Notes: generated by a model not told the origin, from the sequence alone. Numbered from the stretch's first letter, positions 24,777-33,670 are shown. The stretch is DNA of 39,574 nt from CAG-492 sp035388585 (GCA_035388585.1 DAOOQE010000011.1:1-39574); one strand, 5' to 3'. A program made the numbers and translations.

Positions 24777-27119
24777 ATGGATATAATAGAGGGTTTGAAT
24801 AATAAGCAAAAAGAAGCAGTTCTAACAACAGAAGGTCCCTGTCTTGTAATAGCAGGCGCAGGAAGTGGAAAAACAAAAGTATTAACTCATAAAATTGCAT
24901 ACTTAATTGAAGAAAAAAATATAAAACCATGGAATATAATTTCAATTACCTTTACAAATAAGGCAGCAAATGAAATGAAACAAAGGGTGGAAAAGATTGT
25001 AGGAGATGCAGTAAAAGATATGTGGATGGGGACATTCCACTCTATTTGTGTTAGAATATTAAGAAAATTTATAGAGAGATTAGGATATAGTAGTTCATTT
25101 ATTATTTTTGACTCTTCAGATCAAAAAACACTTGTAAAAGACTGTTTAAAAACACTGCAGATAGATGATAAATATTTTACAGATAAGTCAGTTTTATATG
25201 AAATTAGTAATGCTAAAAATGAAATGCTAGATCCAAAAGCTTATGGGATAAAGTATGCATCAGATTTTAGAAAAGAAAAAATTGCTAAAATATATAGTTT
25301 GTATCAATCAAGATTAAAAGAAAACAATGCAGTTGATTTTGATGATATTATAAATTTAACTATAAATATTTTAACTGAAAATCAAGATATATTGGAATAT
25401 TATACAGAAAAATTTAAATATGTATTAGTTGACGAGTATCAAGATACAAATAAGGCACAATTTATGCTTATATCAATTTTAGCCTCAAAATTCGGGAACA
25501 TTACAGTTGTTGGAGATAATGACCAGGGAATTTATTCTTTTAGAGGAGCAGATATTTCAAATATTTTAAATTTCGAAAAAGATTTTCCAGGAACAAAAAT
25601 AATTAAATTAGAACAAAATTATAGATGTACTGGAAATATACTAAAAGCAGCTAATGCAGTTATAAAAAATAATGAAATGAAATATAAAAAAAGTTTATGG
25701 ACAGAAAATGAAGAAGGACAAATGCCAAATATATTTAGGGGAGAAGATGAATATGGTGAGAGCAATTATATTGTTAAGCAAATAGAAAAATTAAAAATTC
25801 AAGAAAAAATTAAGTACTTAGATTGTGCAGTTTTATATAGAATGAATTCTCAATCAAGAGCAATAGAAGATATTTTAAGAAGAGAAAATATACCATACAG
25901 AATTATTGGAGGCCAAAAATTCTATGAAAGAAAAGAAATAAAAGATATAATTTCGTATCTTAGATTAATCTTTAATACCTCAGATAACTTGGCCTTAAAG
26001 AGAATAATTAATGAGCCCAAAAGAGGTATAGGAAAAACTAGCTTAGATAAGATTCAGGAAATATCAGAAAAAACAGGAGAATCAATGTATTCTATTATTA
26101 AAAATTCTGAGCAATACGGACTTAATAGAGTATATGTTAATGCAAGAGAATTTATTGAGTTAATTGAAAATATGAAAGAAAAAAGTCATAATACATTAAT
26201 TTCTGAATTAATAAAAGAAATATTAAAAAAATCCGGATATACAAAAGCCTTGGAGCTTGAAAACACAATAGAAGCTGAAAGTAGGATTCAGAATTTAGAT
26301 GAATTTTTAACAGTTGCAATAGAATTCGAACAAGAATCAGCAGATAATACTCTGCAAGAATTTTTAGAAGGAATAACATTAACAAGCGATTTAGATAATA
26401 TGGAAGAAACAGATGAAACAGTTACACTAATGACCCTTCATAGTGCAAAAGGATTAGAATTCCCTGTTGTTTTTTTAGTCGGACTAGAAGAAGGTATTTT
26501 TCCAGGTTATAAGTCAATCGGAGAACCACATGAGCTTGAAGAAGAAAGACGCCTATTTTATGTTGGAATAACAAGAGCAAAAAAATATTTATATTTAACA
26601 TGTGCAAAAAGAAGAACAATTTTTGGGTCAACAAGTTATAATGCAATATCAAGATTTGTTAAAGAGATTCCAAAAGAGCTTATTCAAGGATATGAAGATG
26701 CACTAGAAATAAATAGATATAGTAATAATTTTGAAGAGAATGAAGATAACTGGAAATATGGTAATAATAGATTATCAGGTTCTTCAAATATTAAGACATA
26801 TAAAGTAGATGATTATAATGAAAAATTTGATGTGGCAAAAGGCTCAGTAAATAAACAAAGTACGTCACAATCTAAGGGCCCAAATGGAATTGCATTTAGA
26901 TCAGCAGATGCATTCTTAAATTCTATTGTATCAAAAAATGAAATCGATATTTCTAAATATAAAATAGGACAAAGAGTACACCATAAAAAATTCGGGGAAG
27001 GTACAATAAATAATTTAGAAGAAGAAGGTTTAGATTACAAAGTTGATATTAAATTTGATAAAGTAGGAAATAAAAGATTGATGGCCAAATTTGCGGGATT
27101 AGAAATAATAGAGACATAA
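24777..27119 (+). CDS. pcrA: PcrA/UvrD-type 3'-5' DNA helicase
   Basis: PcrA is the superfamily 1 helicase of Gram-positive bacteria, used in repair, replication restart and RecA removal. The 780-residue protein has all helicase motifs: 'AGAGSGKTKVL' (26-36), 'TFTNKAANEM', 'DEYQDTNKAQ', 'GDNDQGIYSFRGA', 'QNYR', 'VTLMTLHSAKGLEF', 'EERRLFYVGITRA'. It ends with the Tudor-like domain 'YKIGQRVHHKKFGEGTI' that binds RNA polymerase in PcrA. The start is ATG 24777 with AAAGGAG 6 nt upstream; the in-frame ATG at 24729 has none. No ligA gene follows, unlike the common pcrA-ligA arrangement. Confidence 0.95.
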   Translation: MDIIEGLNNKQKEAVLTTEGPCLVIAGAGSGKTKVLTHKIAYLIEEKNIKPWNIISITFTNKAANEMKQRVEKIVGDAVKDMWMGTFHSICVRILRKFIERLGYSSSFIIFDSSDQKTLVKDCLKTLQIDDKYFTDKSVLYEISNAKNEMLDPKAYGIKYASDFRKEKIAKIYSLYQSRLKENNAVDFDDIINLTINILTENQDILEYYTEKFKYVLVDEYQDTNKAQFMLISILASKFGNITVVGDNDQGIYSFRGADISNILNFEKDFPGTKIIKLEQNYRCTGNILKAANAVIKNNEMKYKKSLWTENEEGQMPNIFRGEDEYGESNYIVKQIEKLKIQEKIKYLDCAVLYRMNSQSRAIEDILRRENIPYRIIGGQKFYERKEIKDIISYLRLIFNTSDNLALKRIINEPKRGIGKTSLDKIQEISEKTGESMYSIIKNSEQYGLNRVYVNAREFIELIENMKEKSHNTLISELIKEILKKSGYTKALELENTIEAESRIQNLDEFLTVAIEFEQESADNTLQEFLEGITLTSDLDNMEETDETVTLMTLHSAKGLEFPVVFLVGLEEGIFPGYKSIGEPHELEEERRLFYVGITRAKKYLYLTCAKRRTIFGSTSYNAISRFVKEIPKELIQGYEDALEINRYSNNFEENEDNWKYGNNRLSGSSNIKTYKVDDYNEKFDVAKGSVNKQSTSQSKGPNGIAFRSADAFLNSIVSKNEIDISKYKIGQRVHHKKFGEGTINNLEEEGLDYKVDIKFDKVGNKRLMAKFAGLEIIET

Positions 27120-27137
27120 TATTATTAATTAAAAAAT

Positions 27138-27166
27138 TTGCATAATTAAAAAAATCATGATAAAAT
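27138..27166 (+). promoter_or_regulatory. Promoter of the 27234 small-gene array
   Basis: TTGCAT (27138-27143), 17-bp spacer, TAAAAT (27161-27166) with an extended TG at 27158. Predicted 5' leader is ~60 nt. Confidence 0.65.
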
Positions 27167-27233
27167 ATTTAGCATTACACTAATATTATAAATTTGAGCA
27201 TAATTGCTTATTTTGAAAGGATGGTTTGGTTAT

Positions 27234-27620
27234 ATGAATAAAGTACCAGCAGAATTAATTGAAATTCAATATTATGGAAGTGAGCGGATTAGTCTAAAAG
27301 TTAGCGAAAAACCTTTTTCAGAAATGAAAACAAAGGGTTTCAAACTGGAAGACTGCATAAATGATACATATATTTTTGTAAAACCTACAACAGTGATTGC
27401 AGTATTAAGGTCTAAATTAGGTAATCAAGAGATAATCTATAGTTTTGATTTTAAGGAAGAAATCAAAAGCTATTTTAAATCTTCAAGAATTTCAAGATAT
27501 AAAGCCTTTGAGTACCTAAAATGTGCTCAAGAAGGATATATCGAATTCGAGATTTTTACTGATAGAAAGGCATATATTTCCATAGTCCATAACTTCCAAA
27601 GTTTATATGTAAACAATTAA
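27234..27620 (+). CDS. Unrecognised 128-residue protein, first of a small paralogous array
   Basis: Family not recognised. ATG 27234 follows GAAAGGATGG by ~9 nt. The product (MNKVPAELIEIQYYGSERIS...) is soluble and mixed alpha/beta. Its last ~55 residues, 'YSFDFKEEIKSYFKSSRI' through 'YIEFEIFTDRKAYI', line up with the end of the next gene's product ('FNFSNLIQVYFNTQNI' through 'YKLKIYIDENGEN'). The N-termini also match (VPAELIEI / LPAKILDV). So the two genes are paralogues, this one carrying ~45 extra central residues. Its own promoter and leader are visible. Confidence 0.72.
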   Translation: MNKVPAELIEIQYYGSERISLKVSEKPFSEMKTKGFKLEDCINDTYIFVKPTTVIAVLRSKLGNQEIIYSFDFKEEIKSYFKSSRISRYKAFEYLKCAQEGYIEFEIFTDRKAYISIVHNFQSLYVNN

Positions 27621-27642
27621 AACTTTACAAGGAGTCTTTGAA

Positions 27643-27885
27643 ATGTTACCAGCTAAAATTTTAGATGTTAATTTCATTAATTCAGATGAAATATTAACAA
27701 CACTTGTTGCAAAATACAAAAAGGAAGAGATTAAAACCATATTTAATTTTTCAAACTTAATTCAGGTATATTTTAATACGCAAAATATTACAATAGAATT
27801 GATTGAAAAGTTCGTAATGGATGTGTATCTATATAAATTAAAAATATATATAGATGAAAATGGTGAAAATTTTGAAGCTAGATAA
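27643..27885 (+). CDS. Unrecognised 80-residue protein, shorter paralogue of the 27234 product
   Basis: ATG 27643 has AAGGAG ~10 nt upstream and lies 22 nt after the previous stop, so co-transcription is likely. The product (MLPAKILDVNFINSDEIL...) shares the start pattern and the C-terminal 'I..YF...I....E' pattern of the 128-residue neighbour but lacks its middle. No known motif is seen. Function unknown. Confidence 0.65.
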   Translation: MLPAKILDVNFINSDEILTTLVAKYKKEEIKTIFNFSNLIQVYFNTQNITIELIEKFVMDVYLYKLKIYIDENGENFEAR

Positions 27886-27939
27886 TTTTTCCTAAATAAT
27901 TTAGAATAATTTCTAAATTTGAAAGGATGGTAAACTAAG

Positions 27940-28080
27940 ATCAAAGCAAAATTGATTCGTACTGAATATAAAAAGGCAGCGAAAGAAAAGTAGTATATAT
28001 TAGTTGAAAACGAAAATATAAAATATTTTATTATTTTTAAATCAAGAATATATATCAAACTGAAAAATGTAAACACGTAA
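27940..28080 (+). pseudogene. Remnant third copy of the small-gene array
   Basis: GAAAGGATGG (27921-27930), identical to the ribosome site of the first array gene, is followed 9 nt later by an open frame beginning ATC, not ATG: (I)KAKLIRTEYKKAAKEK. That frame meets TAG at 27991 and continues in phase as YILVENENIKYFIIFKSR... to TAA 28078. The start matches PAELIEIQY / PAKILDVNF of the two upstream genes. A decayed paralogue is the simplest reading; a 17-residue peptide with a near-cognate start is the alternative. Confidence 0.4.
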
Positions 28081-28100
28081 ATATGTGTTTACATTTTTTT
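28063..28100 (+). terminator. Terminator of the small-gene array
   Basis: AAAAATGTAAACAC (28063-28076) pairs perfectly with GTGTTTACATTTTT (28085-28098), with an 8-nt loop and a continuing T-run. Confidence 0.9.
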
Positions 28101-28195
28101 TATTGAATCAAAAAAAATAATATTTTAAAAAATAAAATATTACAAAGACACATATCTTTAAAAGCTAAAATATGAAGGGAGGAAATTAGAAACAA

Positions 28196-28285
28196 GTGTT
28201 CAAAATTATTAAGCAAATTATTGACTATTATATAAAAGTATGTTATAAATTTAAAGTAGAAAACCAAAGAAAATCACAAAAGTAA
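28196..28285 (+). CDS. Possible 29-residue leader ORF before the YhaO-like gene
   Basis: GTG 28196 follows GGGAGG by 13 nt, which is longer than usual. The frame encodes a basic peptide (MFKIIKQIIDYYIKVCYKF...) ending at TAA 28283, which overlaps the TAAGGAG ribosome site of the 28298 gene. The stop/ribosome-site overlap suggests translational coupling, but chance is possible in DNA this AT-rich. Confidence 0.3.
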   Translation: MFKIIKQIIDYYIKVCYKFKVENQRKSQK

Positions 28286-28297
28286 GGAGTTAAAAAA

Positions 28298-29398
28298 ATG
28301 AAATTTGTACATATTGCAGATATGCATTTTGATACACCATTTAGAGTTCTAACAAATAGAGCGGATTTAGGAGATACGAGAAGACTAGACCAAAGAAAAG
28401 TCTTTAGAAAAATAATAGAATATATTAAACAAAATAAAATTGAACATTTATTTATCGCGGGCGATTTTTATGATCATGACCATGTAAAACAAAGTACAAT
28501 TGAATTTATTAATAACTTATTTAAGCAAATACCAGATACAAAAATATATATTACACCTGGAAATCATGATCCATATATATCAAATTCTTTTTATAATAAA
28601 TATTTGTGGAATGATAATGTATTTATATTTACACCAGAGATTTCTGTAATAGAAACAGAAGAAGTTAATATATATGGATGCGGATTTGGAGATTTTTATT
28701 ATTCAAATCCAGAAATAGAAAAAATAAAAATAAAAGAAAAAAATAAAATAAATGTTTTAATAACACATGGCACTCTTAATGGAGCTGCGGCAATGGAAAG
28801 AGATTATAATCAACTATCGAAAAAAGCAATAGAAGATATTGGGTTTGATTATGTTGCATTAGGACACATACATAAAACAAATTACAGCAAAAGCGAAAAT
28901 CAAAAAGTTATATATCCAGGTTCAACAATATCAATGGGGTTTGATGAATTAGGTTCACATGGAATAATAGTTGGAGAAATAGAAATAAATCAATCAGAAA
29001 ATAAACAAAAACAAACAAAAATTGATTTTATTACGGTCGATGATAAAGAATTTAAAATTAAAACTTTAGATGTTACAGAAATTTCAAGTATGGAAGAACT
29101 TGTAGAAAGCATAAACGAAATCATAATTCCAGAAAATGAATATTATGAAGTTGAATTAATAGGTCGAAGAAAATTTGATGTTAATAAAAATGCACTAATA
29201 AAACTAATTCATAATTTAAATATAATTAAAATAAAAGATCAAACAAAATGTGGATACGAAATAGAAAAGTTAGTTAATGAAAACACTTTAAAGGGATTAT
29301 TTGCAAATGAGGTTCTAGAGTTATTGAAAAAAGGGGAAATTGAAAAACAACTATTAGAAGAAGTATTTGAAATTGGATATGAAGTTTTAGAAAAGTAA
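28298..29398 (+). CDS. YhaO/SbcD-type DNA repair exonuclease (metallophosphoesterase)
   Basis: Calcineurin-like nuclease, partner of an SbcC/Rad50-like ATPase in double-strand-end processing. The 366-residue protein has the metal-binding motifs in order: 'HIADMHFD' (D8, H10), 'AGDFYDHD', 'TPGNHDPY', 'ITHG', 'ALGHIHK'. The C-terminal ~130 residues form the small capping region. Length and the 'HIADMHFDTPF' opening fit the Bacillus YhaO group better than classical SbcD. ATG 28298 has TAAGGAG upstream. The ATPase gene follows 238 nt later, separated by a repeat tract that begins inside this gene's last codons. Confidence 0.88.
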   Translation: MKFVHIADMHFDTPFRVLTNRADLGDTRRLDQRKVFRKIIEYIKQNKIEHLFIAGDFYDHDHVKQSTIEFINNLFKQIPDTKIYITPGNHDPYISNSFYNKYLWNDNVFIFTPEISVIETEEVNIYGCGFGDFYYSNPEIEKIKIKEKNKINVLITHGTLNGAAAMERDYNQLSKKAIEDIGFDYVALGHIHKTNYSKSENQKVIYPGSTISMGFDELGSHGIIVGEIEINQSENKQKQTKIDFITVDDKEFKIKTLDVTEISSMEELVESINEIIIPENEYYEVELIGRRKFDVNKNALIKLIHNLNIIKIKDQTKCGYEIEKLVNENTLKGLFANEVLELLKKGEIEKQLLEEVFEIGYEVLEK

Positions 29399-29590
29399 AA
29401 TTTAGAAAAAATTTGTATTATGAAGTTTTAGAAAAATAAAGTTTTAGAAGAATAAATTTTCGGAAAAATAAAATTTCAGAAAAAATTTGTATTGTAAAGT
29501 TTTGGAAGAATAAAATTATATAAAATTAGTAGTATGAAGTTTTAGAAAAGTAAAATTTTATAAAAAATTAGAAAAAGAGTAGTATTAAAA
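29378..29590. repeat. Tandem repeat at the YhaO-like 3' end, about four units
   Basis: The unit TATGAAGTTTTAGAAAAGTAA is the gene's last codons and stop (29378-29398). Near copies begin at 29419 and 29533, with a diverged one at 29493 (TGTAAAGTTTTGGAAG). Unit lengths are ~41, 74, 40 and ~50 bp. Shorter internal repeats of TTTTAGAA(G/A)AATAAA lie in between. Confidence 0.85.
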
Positions 29591-29636
29591 AATAAATAAC
29601 AGTGCAATAAAAATAATAAAAGATGGAGTGATAATT

Positions 29637-31634
29637 TTGAAAATAAATAAGATAAAAATAAATGCCTTTGGAAGGCTCGAGGACAAAGAAATAGAATTAT
29701 CAGAAAATTTAAATATTGTATATGGAAACAATGAATCAGGAAAATCAACATTATTAAAATTCATAACAAATACTTTTTATGGAACTTCTAAAAATAAAAA
29801 AGGAAAAAATATTTCTGATTTTGAGTTATATAAACCATGGAATAAGGAAGAATTTTCAGGTAAAATAAGTTATGAATTAAGTAATGGTAAAGAATATGAA
29901 GTTTTTAGAGAATTTAGTAAAAAAACCCCTAAAATATATAATGAAAATAATGAGGAAATTTCAAAACAATTTGGAATAGATAAAAATACAGGAAGTCAAT
30001 TTTTTTATGAACAAACCAATATAGATGAAGATACCTTTACTTCGACATTTGTTTCAATGCAACAAGAGGTAAAATTAGATACTCAATCTCAAAATGTTTT
30101 AATACAAAAAATTGCAAATATTGCTGGAACAGGTGATGATAATGTTTCATATAAAAAAGCGATTGAAAAGCTTTCTAAAAAACAGTCTGAAGAAATAGGA
30201 ACATCAAGAACACTGGGTAAACCAATAAATATTGTTTCACAAAATTTAAATAGATTAAAAAATGAAAAACAAGAATTGTCTAATTATAAAGATATGAAAT
30301 ATGAATTTGAAGACAAAAAAAATAAATTAGAAAAGCAAATTCAAAACATTGAGTTTGAAAAAGAATATCTAGTAAGTTTAAAATCAATTTTAGAAAATAA
30401 AAAATTGGAAGTTGATAAATTAGAATATAACCAAAATACACTTAAAAAAAATAATGAAACCATTAGTAATATAAATAATAAAATAAATGAATTAGATAAA
30501 TCAATAAAAATTAAAGAAAAAATGTTAAAATGTGAAAGCCAAGGTCAAAAATCAACAGATATTCCTAAAATTTATATAATATTTTCCTTGATTTCCATAG
30601 TTATTGCAATTTCTACAATTGTAATTAAACAGTTTATACCATCTATTGTGAGTGGAATTATAGGATTTTTATTTATTTTAATACACATATTTAAATGCAG
30701 AAATATTCATAAAGGAAACAAAAAAATAGAAAGTGAACAACGTAAAGATTTAGAAAGAAATAGTAAGGAGCTACTAGAATTAAAAAATATTCAATCTTCT
30801 AAAATTGCTGAAGTAAAAATTTTAGAGCAAAACAATATAGAATTGATTAAAAATATAGAATTGATTAAAAATAGGATTTTTGTTGAAATGGAAAAACAAA
30901 AAGAAAGAATTAAAAATGAAGCATTAGATAATGTTGGAATGTATAAAACCGATAAGGATGAAGCTGATATAAGGCAACAAATAAGGTCAGCAGAACAACT
31001 TTCGTTTAATGAATTGAAACTAAAAATTGAGATGACTTTTCAAGAAATCAATGATAAAAAACTTGAGCTTCATAGAATGGCGCTAAATAATGCAAACATA
31101 CTTCCTAAGCTTGATAATTTAGCAAAAGTGGAAGAGGAACTGGAAATTGCGGAGCAAGATCTTAATGAATTGATTAAAAGAAATGAATCAATAGAATTAG
31201 CAAAAAAACTTTTAGAAAAAGCATATGAAAAAATGAAAACAAATATAACTCCAAAATTTACAAAAAATTTGTCTTCAAATTTAGAGAAATTTTCGAATGG
31301 AAAATATAAGAAAGTAATTGTTAATGATGAAAAAGGCTTAATGGTAGAATTGTTAAATGGAGACTATGTTCCAGCAGAAAGGCTTAGTGTGGGTACAATA
31401 GATCAATTATACCTTGCTTTAAGACTTTCGATGGTAGAAGAGCTAACAGAGGAAACATTACCAATAATTTTAGATGAGGCTTTTGCATATTTTGATGAAG
31501 AAAGACTGAGAAATGTTTTGAAATTTATTTCAGATAGTTATACAAATAGACAGGTAATTATTATGACTTGTACTAATAGAGAAGAAAAAGTATTAAGGGA
31601 ATTAGGAGTGGTATTTAATAGAATTGAATTGTAA
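29637..31634 (+). CDS. YhaN/SbcC-type AAA ATPase with central membrane segments
   Basis: Rad50-like ATPase and partner of the upstream nuclease. TTG 29637 follows GGAG by 8 nt; GTG 29628 overlaps that site. The 665-residue protein has N-terminal Walker A 'GNNESGKST' (30-38) and a long coiled coil. Two predicted membrane segments follow near residues 312-353 ('IYIIFSLISIVIAISTIVI', 'IVSGIIGFLFILIHIF'), then a second coiled coil. The ABC signature 'LSVGTIDQLYLALRLS' is near residue 583, and Walker B 'LPIILDEAFAYFDEER' comes after it. It lacks a zinc-hook CxxC. Membrane helices in the coiled-coil region are typical of YhaN-like proteins and would tether the nuclease complex to the membrane. Confidence 0.88.
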   Translation: MKINKIKINAFGRLEDKEIELSENLNIVYGNNESGKSTLLKFITNTFYGTSKNKKGKNISDFELYKPWNKEEFSGKISYELSNGKEYEVFREFSKKTPKIYNENNEEISKQFGIDKNTGSQFFYEQTNIDEDTFTSTFVSMQQEVKLDTQSQNVLIQKIANIAGTGDDNVSYKKAIEKLSKKQSEEIGTSRTLGKPINIVSQNLNRLKNEKQELSNYKDMKYEFEDKKNKLEKQIQNIEFEKEYLVSLKSILENKKLEVDKLEYNQNTLKKNNETISNINNKINELDKSIKIKEKMLKCESQGQKSTDIPKIYIIFSLISIVIAISTIVIKQFIPSIVSGIIGFLFILIHIFKCRNIHKGNKKIESEQRKDLERNSKELLELKNIQSSKIAEVKILEQNNIELIKNIELIKNRIFVEMEKQKERIKNEALDNVGMYKTDKDEADIRQQIRSAEQLSFNELKLKIEMTFQEINDKKLELHRMALNNANILPKLDNLAKVEEELEIAEQDLNELIKRNESIELAKKLLEKAYEKMKTNITPKFTKNLSSNLEKFSNGKYKKVIVNDEKGLMVELLNGDYVPAERLSVGTIDQLYLALRLSMVEELTEETLPIILDEAFAYFDEERLRNVLKFISDSYTNRQVIIMTCTNREEKVLRELGVVFNRIEL

Positions 31635-31677
31635 TATCTACTTATAAAATTTTCGTTACAATGACTTAAAGTTAGTA

Positions 31678-31730
31678 TTTATAAAAAAAGAAATTAAGAA
31701 TAAATTTTTCTTAATTTCTTTTTTTATAAA
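31678..31730. terminator. Bidirectional terminator between YhaN-like gene and yhbY
   Basis: A perfect 23-bp stem (31678-31700 with 31708-31730) has a 7-nt loop. Its A- and T-runs provide termination in either direction. It lies in the convergent gap. Confidence 0.88.
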
Positions 31731-31738
31731 TAAATTAT

Positions 31739-31838
31739 AATTTTTATTTGGGTATTATAATTTTTATTTTGGTATTGCAATTTGTATTTTGGTTTTGAAA
31801 TTTTTTTTTGAGTATCGTAATTATTATTTAGGTAAAGT
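31739..31838. repeat. 20-bp tandem repeat, five units, overlapping the yhbY stop codon
   Basis: Exact 20-bp register at 31739, 31759, 31779, 31799 and 31819, pattern AATTTTTATTTTGGTATT.. on the plus strand. The last unit contains the final codons and stop (31824-31826) of the minus-strand yhbY. Confidence 0.92.
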
Positions 31839-32114
31839 GATTTTGCTATCTTTTCTTTTTTGTCTAAATAAAGTAATTTTGTTTCCAACTGTTTGTACTA
31901 GTTCAGAATTTGTTAAATCTGAAAGTTCAATTCCCAAATTTTTTGCTCCGTCAGGTGCAGTTTCTAAAACCGAAATTTTTATCAATTCACGAGCTTCTAA
32001 TACATCATTTAATTGTTGAATTAAATTATCAGAAATTCCTGATTTACCTACTTGAAAAATTGGATCAATTTTATTTGCAAGTCCTCTTAAATAAGATCTT
32101 TGTTTGCTGTTCAT
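31824..32114 (-). CDS. yhbY: YhbY-family CRM-domain RNA-binding protein
   Basis: YhbY proteins are single CRM-domain proteins that bind pre-50S ribosomes and help assembly. The 96-residue product has the family pattern 'LTxxQRxYLRGLANxIxPIFQVGKxGI' in near form: 'SKQRSYLRGLANKIDPIF', then 'VGKSGISDNLIQQLNDVLEA', 'ELIKISVLETAP' and 'LVQTVGNKITLFRQ'. The GxxG loop appears as VGKSG. ATG 32114 has AAAGGAA upstream. Its last codons lie inside a 20-bp tandem repeat. Confidence 0.95.
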   Translation of the reverse strand: MNSKQRSYLRGLANKIDPIFQVGKSGISDNLIQQLNDVLEARELIKISVLETAPDGAKNLGIELSDLTNSELVQTVGNKITLFRQKRKDSKITLPK

Positions 32115-32439
32115 AATTAATTTCCTTTCATATTATAATAAAATAACTAATTATCATTATACACGAAAAAAATATAAAAATCAAGAAAAGTTATTATGTA
32201 AAAAGCAAAAAACATTTAAATGTGCTAGAAAAATGTAAAATTATATATATACCTTTAACAAATATACAGATAATTTTCAAAAGTTACTCCTATATTAAAA
32301 ATTAAATAGAGTAACTATTTGTCTGTATACAATATTTATAGATTTATTAAATATAAAAGAAAATATATTAAAAACATTGAAAAAAACATTGAAAACTGAT
32401 ATAAATTATATGAGATAGAAAAACAAAAGAGGATGATAA
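32115..32439. other. Divergent intergenic region with a two-part dyad
   Basis: No gene is seen. An imperfect dyad has inner arms AGTTACTC / GAGTAACT (32282-32289, 32309-32316) and outer arms TATACAGA / TCTGTATA (32263-32270, 32322-32329), separated by unequal internal loops. It could be an operator or a structured leader for the 32440 gene. Confidence 0.45.
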
Positions 32440-33639
32440 ATGAAAATTATAGAATTTAAAAAATATGAAAACATTCCAGAAATAAAAAAAATTAATAAAA
32501 GAAAACTGGGAATAGTCATAGGAGTGGTTTCAGTACTTGTGACTTTATTAATAATTTTTGGAATATATGCTGGTAATAGAAATTTTAGAGAATTTATGGA
32601 CAAATATATATTGAGAAAAAGTGTAAAAGAAAATACATTGCCATTTATAGAGTTTGAAAATACTCAAAATGTAAGTGTTATAGCATATGATAAATATGTT
32701 GCAATACTTGAAAAAAACAGATTAAAACATTATAATTCAGCTGGTAATCAGGTATCAGATTTAGAAATAAATATTAGCAATCCTGTATTTGAGACAAATG
32801 AAAAATATTTGCTTGTAGCAGAAAATTTAAAACAAAAACTATATCTTGTTTATAATTCAAAATTAAATTGGGAAAAAAGTATTGAAGGGAAAATATCAAG
32901 AATAAGTGTAAATAAAAATGGATATGTATCTATTATAGTATCAGGTACTACCTATAAATCAGTAATAATAACATATGATAATACAGGAAAAGAGATTTTT
33001 AAAACATATTTATCAACAACAAATGCAACCAATTTAGCATTATCTAATGATAATAAATATATGAGTTTTGCGGAGATTGATACAACAGGTTCGTTAATAC
33101 AATATAAAATTAAAACTGTTGATATAGATTCAGCAAAACAATCTCCAGAAAAAGCAATAATAAAGGAATATGTTATGGAATTAGATCAACTAATTGTTGA
33201 TATGAAATATCAAGAAAAAAACAGATTGTCAGTTATGTGTAATGATGGAGTATGGATTTTAACAGAGGGTAATAAAGATAAAATAATTGATTATAAAGAA
33301 AATTTGAGTAAAGTCTCATTTGGTGGAATACAATTAAATAATGCTGCTTATAGAGTTGAAGAAATTATATATGGAGATTTAAATCAGGCGTCAAATGTAG
33401 AAATAACAAGTACAGTTAGTAAGAGGAAAAGTGTTTATACAATAAATGGAGCAGCTAAGGAAGTAAAAACAAAAGACAATATTATTTCAATGAATTTAGG
33501 TGCAGAGGTTTATTTTATAAGGACAAATGGATGGTTAGCAAAAAAATATATATCAACACAAGAGGTCAAAAGTATAGAAAATTCGGGAAAAATAGCTGCA
33601 ATAATTTATAGAGATAAAATAGAATTTTTAGGGTTATAA
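32440..33639 (+). CDS. DUF5711-like membrane-anchored beta-propeller protein
   Basis: The 399-residue protein has a ~27-residue basic cytoplasmic start and one membrane segment (~residues 28-46, 'LGIVIGVVSVLVTLLIIFGI'). An outer domain of repeated short blade-like strands follows ('VSVIAYDKYVAILEKNRLKH', 'LYLVYNSKLNWEKS', 'ISVNKNGYVSIIVSG'). This matches my recollection of the DUF5711 family, often found next to CvpA-like genes in Clostridia; molecular function is unknown. ATG 32440 has AGAGGATG upstream. The CvpA-family gene follows after 89 nt that include an 11-bp palindrome. Confidence 0.75.
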   Translation: MKIIEFKKYENIPEIKKINKRKLGIVIGVVSVLVTLLIIFGIYAGNRNFREFMDKYILRKSVKENTLPFIEFENTQNVSVIAYDKYVAILEKNRLKHYNSAGNQVSDLEINISNPVFETNEKYLLVAENLKQKLYLVYNSKLNWEKSIEGKISRISVNKNGYVSIIVSGTTYKSVIITYDNTGKEIFKTYLSTTNATNLALSNDNKYMSFAEIDTTGSLIQYKIKTVDIDSAKQSPEKAIIKEYVMELDQLIVDMKYQEKNRLSVMCNDGVWILTEGNKDKIIDYKENLSKVSFGGIQLNNAAYRVEEIIYGDLNQASNVEITSTVSKRKSVYTINGAAKEVKTKDNIISMNLGAEVYFIRTNGWLAKKYISTQEVKSIENSGKIAAIIYRDKIEFLGL

Positions 33640-33670
33640 TAGAAAAAAAAATATAATTAAGATTTATTTC

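Noticed and set aside
27940..27993. Functional 17-residue peptide
   Set aside because: The ATC start, in-frame TAG and similarity to the two upstream genes favour a decayed paralogue.
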